Assembly: GCA_035529895.1 (NCBI GenBank)
Contig: DATKVV010000078.1
Span: 1-64,000, forward strand
DNA from: JAUWKC01 sp035529895
GTDB lineage: Bacteria; Planctomycetota; Phycisphaerae; Sedimentisphaerales; Anaerobacaceae
Reading direction: 5' to 3'
DNA: 64,000 nucleotides
Shown piece after piece: positions 33,158 to 41,699 of the stretch. A model generated the notes under the pieces. That model saw only the letters and a program-made list of their open reading frames with translations. It did no database searches and was not told where the DNA came from. The translations under genes and the position numbers were made by a program. Position 1 is the first letter of the stretch. Each line of letters starts with the position of its first letter.

Positions 33158-35119
33158 TCATTTTGCGTCCCATTTGATATTCTTGTCGGCGGTATATTTA
33201 CGGATGGCTGCGATTTCATCGGGGCGGTAGGGGGTTCCGTCGGCGTGCAGGATATCGTGAAACCAGCCGGTGTTGGGGTCGATTGTGCCGCCTCTTTTGT
33301 TGCTCCAGGGAAACTGGCACTGGGTCCTGCCATTAACCAGCCCCCAGCTATAGCATCCAACTCGTTCGCTCTTAAAAAGAGGCAGTTCCGTCTCGAACCG
33401 GCTGCCTTTGGCCCGCGCCATCCACTCGGAGCAGATAATGGGCCGGTTGTGCTTTTTGAATTCGGCAATCCTTTTCTTCATCCCTTTGCAATCGGTATAG
33501 GCATGGAAGCTGGTCACATCCGATAGCGCGAGTGTAGCCTCGTTGATATTTTTATGGCGCTTTGAGTATGGCGCCACGGTCAGGGGCTGCTCGGGGTCTG
33601 CCTCTCTCGCCCAGGAAAAGGCGGCCTTGAGCAGGGGCAGGCTCTTGTCACCCATTCCCGCGGCGCCGGGCTCGTTGTAAATGTCCCAGGCTAAGACGCG
33701 CTTGTCTCTGCCAAAGCTGCCGACCATATCCTTAACATATCTTTCGAGGTCGGGCCATTCGTTCTGGTCGGTGACACGTTTGTGGCCCGGGCTCGGCGTC
33801 CAGCTCGGCAGAATCATGCCGGGGATGGGCTCTCTCTGCTTGCCCGGATATGGTTCGGTCTGTCGCGGGTCGCCGAAGGTGCAGTCGTCAAACAGGACGG
33901 GCATGACCGATATGCCGCGTTTGGCGGCGATGGTCAGGAATCTGTCGAACGTTCTTTTGAAGCTGTCGGGGTCGCGTTTCCAGGCGATATACTGAACGAA
34001 AGCGCGGGCGGTATTGAAGCCGAGGTCGGCGGCCCATCCGAGTTCGCGGTCTATGGTTCTTTCGTCGAAGCCTTTGTAGGACTGCCACCATTCAGTGGTG
34101 TTGCATGCGGTGCTGGGGACATAGTTGAAGCCCACAAGCCAGGGCCGTTGTTTGTACCATTTCCAGGCCTTCTCCGCGGGCCAGCGTTGTTGAGTGCTGA
34201 ATTGCCCTTTATCGAGGAATCCCGCCTGTCGCATCCATTGTGCGCACTGGGCGGGCCAGTTTGATGTGGTGTTGCCCGGTATTCCCAGGCCGAAGCCATG
34301 CCGGCCGGTCTGGTAGATGTGCATTTCGACCGGCACTTTGGCGTTTCTCAGGGCGCGGTAGAAACTCAGACTGTTTTCGACCGACACAGTCTTATCATCG
34401 GCGGTGTGAACGAGAAACGTGGGCGGCGTTTGGGCTGTGACTTGTTTTTCGTTCGAAAGAAATTCGAGCAGTTCAGGGTCGGGATTTTCGCCGAGGAGGT
34501 TGCGCATCGAGCCTTTGGAGGCAAACGGCTGGGTGAACGTAATGACCGGATATATCAGAATCATAAAGTCCGGCCGACAACCCGCGCGCTCAATCGGGTC
34601 GTCTGAAGCGGGATTGCCCCAATCAAAATGAGTGCCGGCGGTTGACGCCAGATGTCCGCCCGCGGAAAAACCAAGAATGCCGATTCGATTCGGGTCAATG
34701 TTCCACCGCCCGGCGTGGGTACGGGCGGTGCGAACTGCCCGCTGGGCATCTTTTAAGGGGACCGGGTGACCATACCCGCCGCCGCGAGTGCGATACTTGA
34801 GCACAAGGCCGGCGACGCCGAACGAATTTAGCCATTCGGCGACTTGGTCGCCTTCGTGAGAAATGGCTAATCCGCCATAGCCGCCTCCGGGACAGATTAC
34901 GACGGCCGCGCCGGTGTTCTTCTCCGCCGGCGGAAGATAGACGGTCAAGGTCGGCTTGTCGGCCTCTTCGTCGCCTTTACTGTAAGGGTCGTTCTTCGGC
35001 CAAAGAAGTTCGACGTGCGCCGCAAATGCTTTGTCGCCGGTTTGAGTTGATGCTGCTGTGGCCGAAATAATAGCCAGTGCAATCAGGAATACGACCGGCT
35101 GCTTCGCTTTCCTCGGCAT
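33158..35119 (-). CDS. Secreted alpha/beta-hydrolase (esterase) fused to clan GH-A glycosidase
   Basis: 653 aa with a signal peptide (cleavage near ATAAS). Residues about 35-305 form an esterase of the acetyl-xylan-esterase/BD-FAE type, with oxyanion segment CPGGGYGG, nucleophile Ser152 in GFSAGG, an acid in HTADDKTVS (241 or 242) and His274 in TGRHGFG. Residues about 325-653 are a TIM-barrel glycosidase with acid/base Glu483 in DIYNEPG and nucleophile Glu565 in ICSEWM. Both catalytic sets look complete. One polypeptide could therefore remove acyl groups and cut the backbone of the same glycan. AGGGAGG nine bases before the ATG supports the start. A good promoter lies about 65 bp upstream. 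Confidence 0.88.
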   Translation of the reverse strand: MPRKAKQPVVFLIALAIISATAASTQTGDKAFAAHVELLWPKNDPYSKGDEEADKPTLTVYLPPAEKNTGAAVVICPGGGYGGLAISHEGDQVAEWLNSFGVAGLVLKYRTRGGGYGHPVPLKDAQRAVRTARTHAGRWNIDPNRIGILGFSAGGHLASTAGTHFDWGNPASDDPIERAGCRPDFMILIYPVITFTQPFASKGSMRNLLGENPDPELLEFLSNEKQVTAQTPPTFLVHTADDKTVSVENSLSFYRALRNAKVPVEMHIYQTGRHGFGLGIPGNTTSNWPAQCAQWMRQAGFLDKGQFSTQQRWPAEKAWKWYKQRPWLVGFNYVPSTACNTTEWWQSYKGFDERTIDRELGWAADLGFNTARAFVQYIAWKRDPDSFKRTFDRFLTIAAKRGISVMPVLFDDCTFGDPRQTEPYPGKQREPIPGMILPSWTPSPGHKRVTDQNEWPDLERYVKDMVGSFGRDKRVLAWDIYNEPGAAGMGDKSLPLLKAAFSWAREADPEQPLTVAPYSKRHKNINEATLALSDVTSFHAYTDCKGMKKRIAEFKKHNRPIICSEWMARAKGSRFETELPLFKSERVGCYSWGLVNGRTQCQFPWSNKRGGTIDPNTGWFHDILHADGTPYRPDEIAAIRKYTADKNIKWDAK

Positions 35120-35183
35120 AATTTCTACCTCCCTTTCAGCTCAAAATTTAAAAGTGTTATTCGGCTGCCGGACATCGCTGCAA

Positions 35184-35212
35184 AGGATACGGGCCGGCGT
35201 CGCAGGTGTCAA
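35184..35212 (-). promoter_or_regulatory. Sigma-70-like promoter for the esterase-glycosidase gene
   Basis: On the minus strand TTGACA (35207-35212), 17 bp, TATCCT (35184-35189). Predicted start near 35177, with a leader of about 58 nt carrying the AGGGAGG ribosome site. Confidence 0.6.
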
Positions 35213-35525
35213 CGTTGGCACGGTCGGCAAGCATCATGTGGAATATGAGAAGGCAGCTCTGTCATGACTAAGTACGCAAATCTGTGGACGGACATTCCTT
35301 ATCAAGATCCGGCTGGCCTTGGCCGGCCGATTCTGGTATGCTATCGGAGACCCTTTGACGATGAAGTTTTTTTACTGGCTTGCGGCAAGATTGCAAAGAT
35401 GCAAAAGGTGATCAAACAAATGAGCAGATGAAAGTTTCTGTCGTCGTCGGCGACTTTGTAATAAACCAGAACTATAGAACTGATTGAGCTAAATCGGTCG
35501 GCTGAACCTTCTCAGAAGCGGTGAC
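35213..35525. other. Divergent intergenic region with strong hairpin
   Basis: No gene recognised. A 9-bp stem with a GG/CC-rich sequence and a two-base centre (CGGCTGGCC at 35310-35318, GGCCGGCCG at 35321-35329, one G-U pair) lies about 200 bp before the PQQ-type propeller gene. No U-tract follows. No clear promoter was found for the plus-strand gene. Confidence 0.4.
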
Positions 35526-36824
35526 ATGATTATGCGTATAAAAGCATTCGCATTAGTGATGTTTACATGGCCCCTATTCGGCGGGCAGTCCCTTGCCGCG
35601 GATTGGCCGCAGTGGCGCGGACCCAATAGGGACGGCGTCTGGCGGGAAAAGGGCATTGTGCAAAAGTTTGATGGGCCGCAGTTGCCAATCCGCTGGCGGG
35701 CGAAAATCGCCAACGGCTACAGCGGCCCGACCGTCTCCAACGGCCGCGTGTATCTCACCGACCGCCTGACCGAGCCGAATCAGGTCGAACGCGTCCTCTG
35801 CTTCGACGCCATGACCGGCAAACAAATCTGGTCGCATACCTATGGATGCACATACGGTAAGGTCGGACACCCGGACGGCCCGCGGGCTTCGGTCACTATC
35901 GATAACGGCCGCGCCTACTCACTCGGCACTATGGGGCATCTATTCTGTTTGGACGCGGCAAACGGAAAAATCCTGTGGAGTAAAGACCCCGCTGCCGACT
36001 ACCAGTCTAAGGTGCCGATTTGGGGGATTGCCGCCGCGCCGCTAATCGAAGGCGGGATGGTTGTGATCCAGGTCGGCGGCAAAGACAACGCCTGCCTGAT
36101 TGCCTTTGATAAGCTCACGGGCAAAGAAAAATGGCGGGCGCTGAATGACGGCGCTTCTTATTCGGCGCCCATCGTCATAGAACAGGCGGGCCAACGCGTG
36201 CTGGTTTGCCTTACGGCCGAACGTCTGGTCGGACTCGACCCGGCCTCCGGTAAGTTCTACTGGCAGCAGCCGTTCAAATCCATCCAGAACGTTGCCACTC
36301 CCGTCGTTTATAAGAATTTCGTATTTGTATCAAGTTTCTTTGACGGCTCAATGCTGGTCAGACTCGATAATAACAAGGCCGCGGCCGGCCTCGTTTGGCG
36401 AAGAAAAGGCCAAAGCGAAAAAAAAACCGACAGCCTGCACTGCTGCATATCCACACCGATTCTCGACGGGGACTATATTTACGGCGTCGATAGTTACGGC
36501 GAGCTGCGATGTCTCGACCTCCATACCGGCGACCGCATCTGGGAAAGTCTCGATGCTGTCCCGAGGGACCGCTGGGCCAATATCCACTTTATCCGCCACA
36601 AGGACAACGTATGGATGTTTAACGAGCGGGGCGAACTGATTATCAGCAAGCTATCGCCCAAAGGATTCGAGCAAATCACCAGGGCCAAACTGATTGACCC
36701 CACCCCCGGCCAGCTCAGCAGAGCCGGCGGCGTCTGCTGGTCCCACCCCGCCTTTGCATACAAGCACGTTTACGCCAGAAACGACCAGGAACTGCTGTGC
36801 GCAAATCTTGGCGTTCCAGATTGA
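35526..36824 (+). CDS. Secreted PQQ-type beta-propeller protein
   Basis: 432 aa with a signal peptide ending near SLAAD. The mature protein starts WPQWRGPNRDG, a hallmark of a planctomycete family of outer-wall or periplasmic eight-bladed propellers. Blades carry the PQQ-repeat pattern (LFCLDAANGKILWSKD, LIAFDKLTGKEKWRA, LVGLDPASGKFYWQQ, LRCLDLHTGDRIWES). No cofactor-binding or dehydrogenase residues are obvious, so a BamB-like scaffold or binding role is as likely as catalysis. It stands alone, divergent from the esterase-glycosidase gene and convergent with the LEA-like lipoprotein gene. Confidence 0.85.
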   Translation: MIMRIKAFALVMFTWPLFGGQSLAADWPQWRGPNRDGVWREKGIVQKFDGPQLPIRWRAKIANGYSGPTVSNGRVYLTDRLTEPNQVERVLCFDAMTGKQIWSHTYGCTYGKVGHPDGPRASVTIDNGRAYSLGTMGHLFCLDAANGKILWSKDPAADYQSKVPIWGIAAAPLIEGGMVVIQVGGKDNACLIAFDKLTGKEKWRALNDGASYSAPIVIEQAGQRVLVCLTAERLVGLDPASGKFYWQQPFKSIQNVATPVVYKNFVFVSSFFDGSMLVRLDNNKAAAGLVWRRKGQSEKKTDSLHCCISTPILDGDYIYGVDSYGELRCLDLHTGDRIWESLDAVPRDRWANIHFIRHKDNVWMFNERGELIISKLSPKGFEQITRAKLIDPTPGQLSRAGGVCWSHPAFAYKHVYARNDQELLCANLGVPD

Positions 36825-36986
36825 ATTTCACTATTGCTGCGGAAGCTAAACATGCAACGTGCGGTCGTTTGACTAAAACCTTCCGCTTGTTGTATCTGAT
36901 CTTCAGGCCTGCTCAGCTTTTCTTCTGACCATCATTGGGCCGAGCGGAGCGGCCGGAGCGTGTATGTTTCAGCGCCCCGACGAAAG

Positions 36987-37517
36987 TCATGGTTGCGGGA
37001 CTTTGGTCAACACCGTTTTTTCCCAATCAAACTCACTTAGCTTTGGTACCGCCGGCACCGATAGTTCGCCTTGTTTTTTCAATGGCAGCCTTATTACTCC
37101 CAAAGCCGGCGTATTAACCGACAGACCCAGATCGGCTTGGTAGGGAATTTTGGAGCCCGGCCTTATCCCCTTAAACGCCTCAATGAGGTCCATATAGTTT
37201 ATAGTCGCCGGAAGTGAAACTGACTTCTTGCTTTCGGCGGGCACAGTGGTCTGGAGGTCAGCCTTACCGGCAAACAATGACTTTGACCTGCTGGTCAGGC
37301 CGTAGTCGACATTCACCAGCGGCAGGGCGACCGGATAAGGGTTTTCAACCTCCACGTCGAAAAGCAGTGTCGCTGAATCGACTGTAATGTTATCGAACTT
37401 CAGACCCGTCATTTGCGCGCGCGGCTTGGGAACATCCAGAGCCTGCTGCATTGTTTCGCACCCTGAGGCAAAAACAGCCGCCACCACTGCCAAAATCACA
37501 TATCCGTTAGTTCTCAT
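36987..37517 (-). CDS. LEA-type-2/WHy domain lipoprotein
   Basis: 176 aa. The N-terminus MRTNGYVILAVVAAVFASGC is a lipoprotein signal with lipobox FASGC, so the mature protein would be anchored by Cys20. The rest has the water-stress/hypersensitive-response (WHy) pattern of LEA14-like proteins: FDNITVDSATLLFDVEVENP then a PLVNVDYGLTSRSKSLFAGK strand pair. Bacterial members are linked to envelope stress or desiccation, but evidence is thin. AGGAAAGG precedes the ATG. There is no operon partner. Confidence 0.82.
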   Translation of the reverse strand: MRTNGYVILAVVAAVFASGCETMQQALDVPKPRAQMTGLKFDNITVDSATLLFDVEVENPYPVALPLVNVDYGLTSRSKSLFAGKADLQTTVPAESKKSVSLPATINYMDLIEAFKGIRPGSKIPYQADLGLSVNTPALGVIRLPLKKQGELSVPAVPKLSEFDWEKTVLTKVPQP

Positions 37518-38175
37518 GAGTATACCTTTCCTAAGAGGCCCCTTACTGCGCCTTTACGAACCTTGGCCGAGCCGGCCGAAAATCTGATGTCTAACGCCCC
37601 GCAGACAGTTCAACTCTGGCGCTCCGGGTTCGACTGTGCCTAAGCTGCCATTGCCTCGAACCTTTTGCCGCCGGAGTGACACAGCCGCGACTAACGTGAA
37701 GCAACTTTTTCGGCGTTAAAAACGCCCCAATGTTCTTTGCCGCCGCCGTCCTGAACATGAACATCTCCATGTGTGAACGGCTTCGTAATATGATTCTGGT
37801 CAAGACTCAGCGTGATTTTCGCGGGCACGTCGAAATAAACATCCCGGTAGTTCTCACACCTGACAGACGGACTAACGACACAGTTCACACTGCTGTCACC
37901 CCGTTCAGACACCGCCACTGTCGGAGCTTACCCTACAGAGGCTTCAACTACTTTTAATAATTGTTCTGCGTGTTTCAATCGGGGCCTGACCTGTTTCATT
38001 TATAGGGTTTTCCCCTACGGGGGAGAAACTGCACGAATCTATTGGGCACTTCTTCTCTGCAAAATGGCGCCAAAGCACGTCTGCGCGAGGGCAGGGGGGC
38101 CGGCGTTTTCACGCCCCGTGAAGAAAATGGCAGGTTCCAACCACGTTGATTTTCGGCGCTGCTGGACTCCTGCGT

Positions 38176-38225
38176 AAACAAAAAGCGGGCCGAAAGGCGG
38201 AGAGAGGTGAATAAATTCGGCCCGC
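38176..38225 (-). terminator. Rho-independent terminator on the minus strand
   Basis: Perfect 10-bp stem GCGGGCCGAA (38185-38194) and TTCGGCCCGC (38216-38225) with a 21-nt loop. On the minus strand it is followed by TTTTTGTTT (38184 down to 38176). It lies about 370 bp downstream of the PEP-CTERM gene, the nearest minus-strand gene. Confidence 0.7.
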
Positions 38226-38243
38226 AATGGTATCCCTACCATT
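38226..38243. repeat. Perfect hairpin adjoining the terminator
   Basis: AATGGTA (38226-38232), loop TCCC, TACCATT (38237-38243). It abuts the terminator stem without a gap, so on the minus strand the RNA would form two consecutive hairpins before the U-tract. Confidence 0.7.
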
Positions 38244-38593
38244 TATTGTACGATTGCCCTGCGCCGACGTTCAGCCCAAACACTCCTGCAGCAAAAAATC
38301 CTGGCTGACAAGTAAGCTCTTATCAGGGACGTAAACTTATTGAACACCGTTTCCTTTTCTTAAGACCGCGGTATCCAAAGGCTAAATAGTCCGAGCTAAA
38401 AACGCGAAAGTCTCCTTATCCACCAGATAAGCGATGCCAGCCGTATTCCTTCGCGAACTCTCACAACGGCGTGCGCCTTTCCCGCGCGCACTTACTTAGC
38501 CGGAGCTCTTTTTTAGTCTGCCGCAACGGTTTGGACCTCTCGCTTCAGCTTTCCTGCGCGCCCTCGGCATCCATACCAACAACAGCAGGCAGT

Positions 38594-39277
38594 TCAGAGT
38601 ATTCCGAACCTGCGCAAACAACCAAGAAGCCCCGCACCGATAAGCCCAAGCACCAGAGCCTCTGGAGCAGGGATAACATAAATACATGCCTGGAGCCTCG
38701 CAAAAGTCGTGCCGCTGTCGTTGTTGCCATTGAAGGCTTTCAGCCAAAGCTGATATTCGTGCAATGGGTCCACAACATAATTTTCCTGCCAATCGACCGC
38801 GTAATATTCGAAAGGCAGGCCGACTGTGCTGCGGAGGTCCACCAGGTTATTATGAGTCAAATCGGTCAAGCTGTAGGTGACATAAGTCGAAATATCCTCA
38901 GTGCCCAGCCTTTCTCCGGTAAAAGATATGGACAACCAATCCGTGTCCGGCTTGAAAACGTACGTTGATTCTGCTCCTGCCAGCGTTGCAAACAAGGAGA
39001 ACCCCGGCGTTATTGACGCCTCAACAGCAAAATTGCCCGCCGTACTGCAGGCGCTGTTCAGGCCTGTGTAATACCCCGGGAATTCACACCACCCCTCACA
39101 GTACCCCGTGACCGGAACTGTATCGGTGTGGTCGTAGCTCGTATATTCTGCATAGTCGTGCGCCCACCCCCATACACGGTGTGTTTCGGACAGGACTGTA
39201 ATATTTGCAACCGCCTTAGATGCGTTGACCACAACTACCAAGAGGCAGCAAACATACACTAACACGCGCGCTTTCAT
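38594..39277 (-). CDS. PEP-CTERM sorting-domain protein of unknown function
   Basis: 227 aa with a signal peptide (cleavage near SKAVAN). The C-terminus IPAPEALVLGLIGAGLLGCL ending in RRFGIL is a PEP-CTERM anchor: PxP-like motif, hydrophobic helix, then basic residues. It would be processed by an exosortase/archaeosortase-type enzyme, none of which is visible here. The central part is a Cys- and aromatic-rich beta protein (four Cys in the first half) with no recognised domain. GGGGG lies nine bases before the ATG. Such proteins are often surface or matrix proteins, so that role is inferred only. Confidence 0.8.
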   Translation of the reverse strand: MKARVLVYVCCLLVVVVNASKAVANITVLSETHRVWGWAHDYAEYTSYDHTDTVPVTGYCEGWCEFPGYYTGLNSACSTAGNFAVEASITPGFSLFATLAGAESTYVFKPDTDWLSISFTGERLGTEDISTYVTYSLTDLTHNNLVDLRSTVGLPFEYYAVDWQENYVVDPLHEYQLWLKAFNGNNDSGTTFARLQACIYVIPAPEALVLGLIGAGLLGCLRRFGIL

Positions 39278-39660
39278 CGCATTTACCCCCTGTTTCTTGT
39301 TTGTTACTCTTTTCAGTTTCTTAGTCCTTTCTATGCAGCCCGTCTCTGAATGCTATTGTTTGCTTCATGCTTTCCCCCCCTTCAAAAATGTTGATATTCA
39401 CACCACGTTTTCTCCGCACCATCGTACTTATAAGATTCCACGAAATGGGTCTAAACGACCGCACCTGGTGTCTTCTCTGTGCCGCTATTATTAAGCAACA
39501 ATTCGAATTCTACCACCTGCCTGCTGTTCGTCAATCAGGCCAAGTCCTTTTTTCCCATAGGACAAAACCCTTACCCGCTCCTACGAGCTTTGCCTTTCTT
39601 ACTTGCAGTTACTCTGCCTAAGCCGAACGGCAGATGCTCGAATGTTTGTACAAAACCCGT
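39278..39660. other. Gene-free region upstream of the PEP-CTERM gene
   Basis: No gene recognised on either strand. It should contain the PEP-CTERM promoter, but no pair of hexamers with 16-18 bp spacing stood out. Confidence 0.3.
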
Positions 39661-39882
39661 CTAACGCACAAACAGGAATGGATTGAGTCTGGGCAAACAA
39701 AGTGTGAAGGCCAATACGCTCAAAATCACTGAGTTAATTCCACAAGAAATGCGCTCTCGAAGACCGGTCCGCACTTGGTGCAGGCGGCCCGCAGACAACG
39801 CCGCCAACGATTGTCGCAACGCGGAAGCGGCCAGGAAAACAGCAGCAAACGCGGTCAAGTCTGAGTAAAAAGGTTCAGCCAT
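39661..39882 (-). CDS. Possible small membrane protein coupled to the alcohol dehydrogenase
   Basis: 73 aa. The ATG shares a base with the dehydrogenase stop codon (TAATG), the classic arrangement for translational coupling. Two hydrophobic stretches, TAFAAVFLAASALRQSLAAL and CGINSVILSVLAFTLCL, could be membrane helices around a basic loop. I recognise no family, and the frame could be fortuitous read-on downstream of the dehydrogenase. Confidence 0.3.
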   Translation of the reverse strand: MAEPFYSDLTAFAAVFLAASALRQSLAALSAGRLHQVRTGLRERISCGINSVILSVLAFTLCLPRLNPFLFVR

Positions 39883-40895
39883 TATTGCCCGATTCTTAAC
39901 ACGCCTGCTGCGCGGAGCCTTGAGTGCTTTATTGAAAGCAAGACTTCGTTCGCCTGCTCCAGCGGAAATTCCTCGACGGCCGGAATGATGGGGATTTGTG
40001 CCGCCAGGGGCAAAAACTCTTCGGCATCTCGTCGTGTCACGTTCGCGACGCTTTTTATTTCTCTTTCAAGCCATAAATATTCGGCGTAGTTCAACGCGGG
40101 GACGGGCGTTTCCTTGCGAATCGCGTTTATGACCAATCGCCCGCCTCTATCCAGTGCAGCGAGGGCGTCGCGCACGCATTCGCCGACAGGGGTAAAATCC
40201 ATTGCCCGGTCCAGTTTTTCAGGCGGCTGCTCCCCGGACCGGCCCGTCCACGCTGCGCCGAGACTCCTCGCATGCTCGGCGTGCTCGGCCGTCTTGGTAA
40301 AAACAAAGACGGGGCTGTGCGGGAATTTGTGTCTGATTATCTGAATCACGATGTGCGCCGAAGCCCCGAAGCCGTATAGGCCGATGATTTGGCCGTCCGT
40401 TACTTGCGCCAGCCTCAGCGTCCGGTAGCCTATTACGCCCGCGCACAGCAGCGGCGCTGCCTCGGAGTCCGAAAAACTCTCCGGCAGCGGATAGGCAAAC
40501 TCCTCGGAAATGACCATGTATTCTGCGTAGCCGCCGTCGGCGTCTTTGCCCGTCCATTTCGCGCGGCCGCAGAGGTTTTCCTGCCCGGTTTGACAAAAGC
40601 TGCATCTGCCGCAGCTCGAGTAAAGCCACGTGATGCCGACGCGGTCGCCTGTTCTGAACTTGGTGGCGGCTTTCCCTTTGTCCGCGACCCTTCCCACTAT
40701 CTGGTGGCCCGGCACGATAGGCAGCTTTGTCGGCGTCAGTCTGCCTTCGGCTTCATCGAGGTCGGTATGACAGGCGCCGCAGACCGAGACCTTAACGAGG
40801 ATTTCACTATCGGTGGGGACGGGGACAGGCAGGTCGGCCGGTTCTAATGGCTTTTCTTCAGCACGACGCGTCCTGCTTAATATCATCGCTCTCAT
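39882..40895 (-). CDS. Zinc-dependent alcohol dehydrogenase (MDR superfamily)
   Basis: 337 aa cytoplasmic medium-chain dehydrogenase. Catalytic zinc ligands are Cys39 (SVCGACHTD) and His64 (VPGHQIVGRV). The structural zinc Cys cluster is C95, C98, C101 and C109 in CGRCSFCQTGQENLC. A Rossmann segment is IIGLYGFGASAHIVIQI, with Ser-Ala replacing some usual glycines. It resembles the class that oxidises or reduces simple alcohols and aldehydes with NAD(P). ATG 40895 overlaps the macrodomain gene stop as ATGA; an in-frame start 45 codons earlier lies within that gene and is rejected. The pair is therefore one operon, possibly linking NAD use with ADP-ribose turnover. Confidence 0.9.
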   Translation of the reverse strand: MRAMILSRTRRAEEKPLEPADLPVPVPTDSEILVKVSVCGACHTDLDEAEGRLTPTKLPIVPGHQIVGRVADKGKAATKFRTGDRVGITWLYSSCGRCSFCQTGQENLCGRAKWTGKDADGGYAEYMVISEEFAYPLPESFSDSEAAPLLCAGVIGYRTLRLAQVTDGQIIGLYGFGASAHIVIQIIRHKFPHSPVFVFTKTAEHAEHARSLGAAWTGRSGEQPPEKLDRAMDFTPVGECVRDALAALDRGGRLVINAIRKETPVPALNYAEYLWLEREIKSVANVTRRDAEEFLPLAAQIPIIPAVEEFPLEQANEVLLSIKHSRLRAAGVLRIGQ

Positions 40896-41422
40896 TTCGC
40901 GGTTTCCCGTTTCAGTTGCTCTTCGAAGACTTCGTAAGCATCCCGCCCAAACAGGCAAAAGACAACTTTTTCCAGGCCCGTCCCGCCTTTGAGATAATCG
41001 ACGGTGGTCTTTAGCATTATTTCGGCGCATCTGCCGATCGGAAAACCGAAGATACCGCTGCTGATGGCCGGGAAGGCGACGCTCTTGAGGCTACTCTTGT
41101 CCGCGACTTTAAGCGAGTTGAGCGTCGCGTTCTTAAGCTTGTTGTCTTCATCTCCTTCTCCCATTCGCGGCCCGACTGCGTGGATAACGCGCTTTGCTTT
41201 CAGGTTGCCGCCGGTGGTTATCACCGCGCCGCCGACGAAGGTGCCGCCTATCTTGTTGCATTCCTGCTGGATGGCCGGGCCGCCTTTCTTTCGGATGGCC
41301 CCCGCCACCCCGCCTCCGAGAATAAGCTGTGCGTTTGCGGCGTTGACAATGGCGTCAGTCTCTATTTCGGTGATATCGCCTTCCACCAGTTCCAGGACCG
41401 AATCATTGATTTGGACCTTCAT
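40892..41422 (-). CDS. Macrodomain protein (ADP-ribose / O-acetyl-ADP-ribose hydrolase type)
   Basis: 176 aa single macrodomain. Motifs are GDITEIETDAIVNAANAQL, the GGGVAGAIRKKGG loop and PAISSGIFGFP, matching YmdB/MacroD-type enzymes that remove ADP-ribose from proteins or deacetylate O-acetyl-ADP-ribose. AAGGAG nine bases before ATG 41422 decides the start over one 11 codons upstream. It is followed by the alcohol dehydrogenase with a 4-bp overlap. Coupling of these two functions is unusual in my experience. Confidence 0.92.
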   Translation of the reverse strand: MKVQINDSVLELVEGDITEIETDAIVNAANAQLILGGGVAGAIRKKGGPAIQQECNKIGGTFVGGAVITTGGNLKAKRVIHAVGPRMGEGDEDNKLKNATLNSLKVADKSSLKSVAFPAISSGIFGFPIGRCAEIMLKTTVDYLKGGTGLEKVVFCLFGRDAYEVFEEQLKRETAK

Positions 41423-41699
41423 ACTGCCTGTCTCCTTAAATTGCTGCCGGCCCATAGATTACCTTATCCGCCCCCGAAATTCAAAATAAACCCCTCCGCC
41501 ATCATACCATCTGACTGTTTCCTGGTGCGCCTTTGACAATGGGCCTCTTTACCTATCGTTCGAATCGCCCCCGAACTTTGCGACAGTGATGCGCCTGACC
41601 TGAAGCTGGTTGACCTAAGGGATTTTTGATTATTGCTCATAGCCCGCTTGAGCAGAATTGAGCTTCACAGCGTAACAATCGGGCGCAAAAATCGCGCTG

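Larger units (their letters stand above)
37518..38593. other. Long gene-poor region with several hairpins
   Basis: About 1.1 kb with no gene I can support. A minus-strand frame at 37691-37918 ends VPAKITLSLDQNHITKP then FTHGDVHVQDGGGKEHWG, which looks protein-like but is unrecognised and could be a gene remnant. Between 38005 and 38243 hairpins cluster: TCCCC/GGGGA near 38010-38023, TTCAC/GTGAA near 38108-38122, the strong terminator at 38185-38225 and AATGGTA/TACCATT at 38226-38243. Much of this lies downstream of the PEP-CTERM gene and could be its 3' untranslated region. Confidence 0.45.

Noticed and set aside
35216..35231. TGGCAC followed by GCAA as a sigma-54 -24/-12 promoter
   Set aside because: The -12 element should read TTGC at that spacing; here it is GCAA. 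The stretch overlaps a better sigma-70-type promoter on the other strand.
41559..41580. GTTCGAATC-like sequence as part of a tRNA T-arm
   Set aside because: The flanks do not pair into a T-stem, and no acceptor or anticodon arms can be built around it. No tRNA gene was found anywhere in the window.
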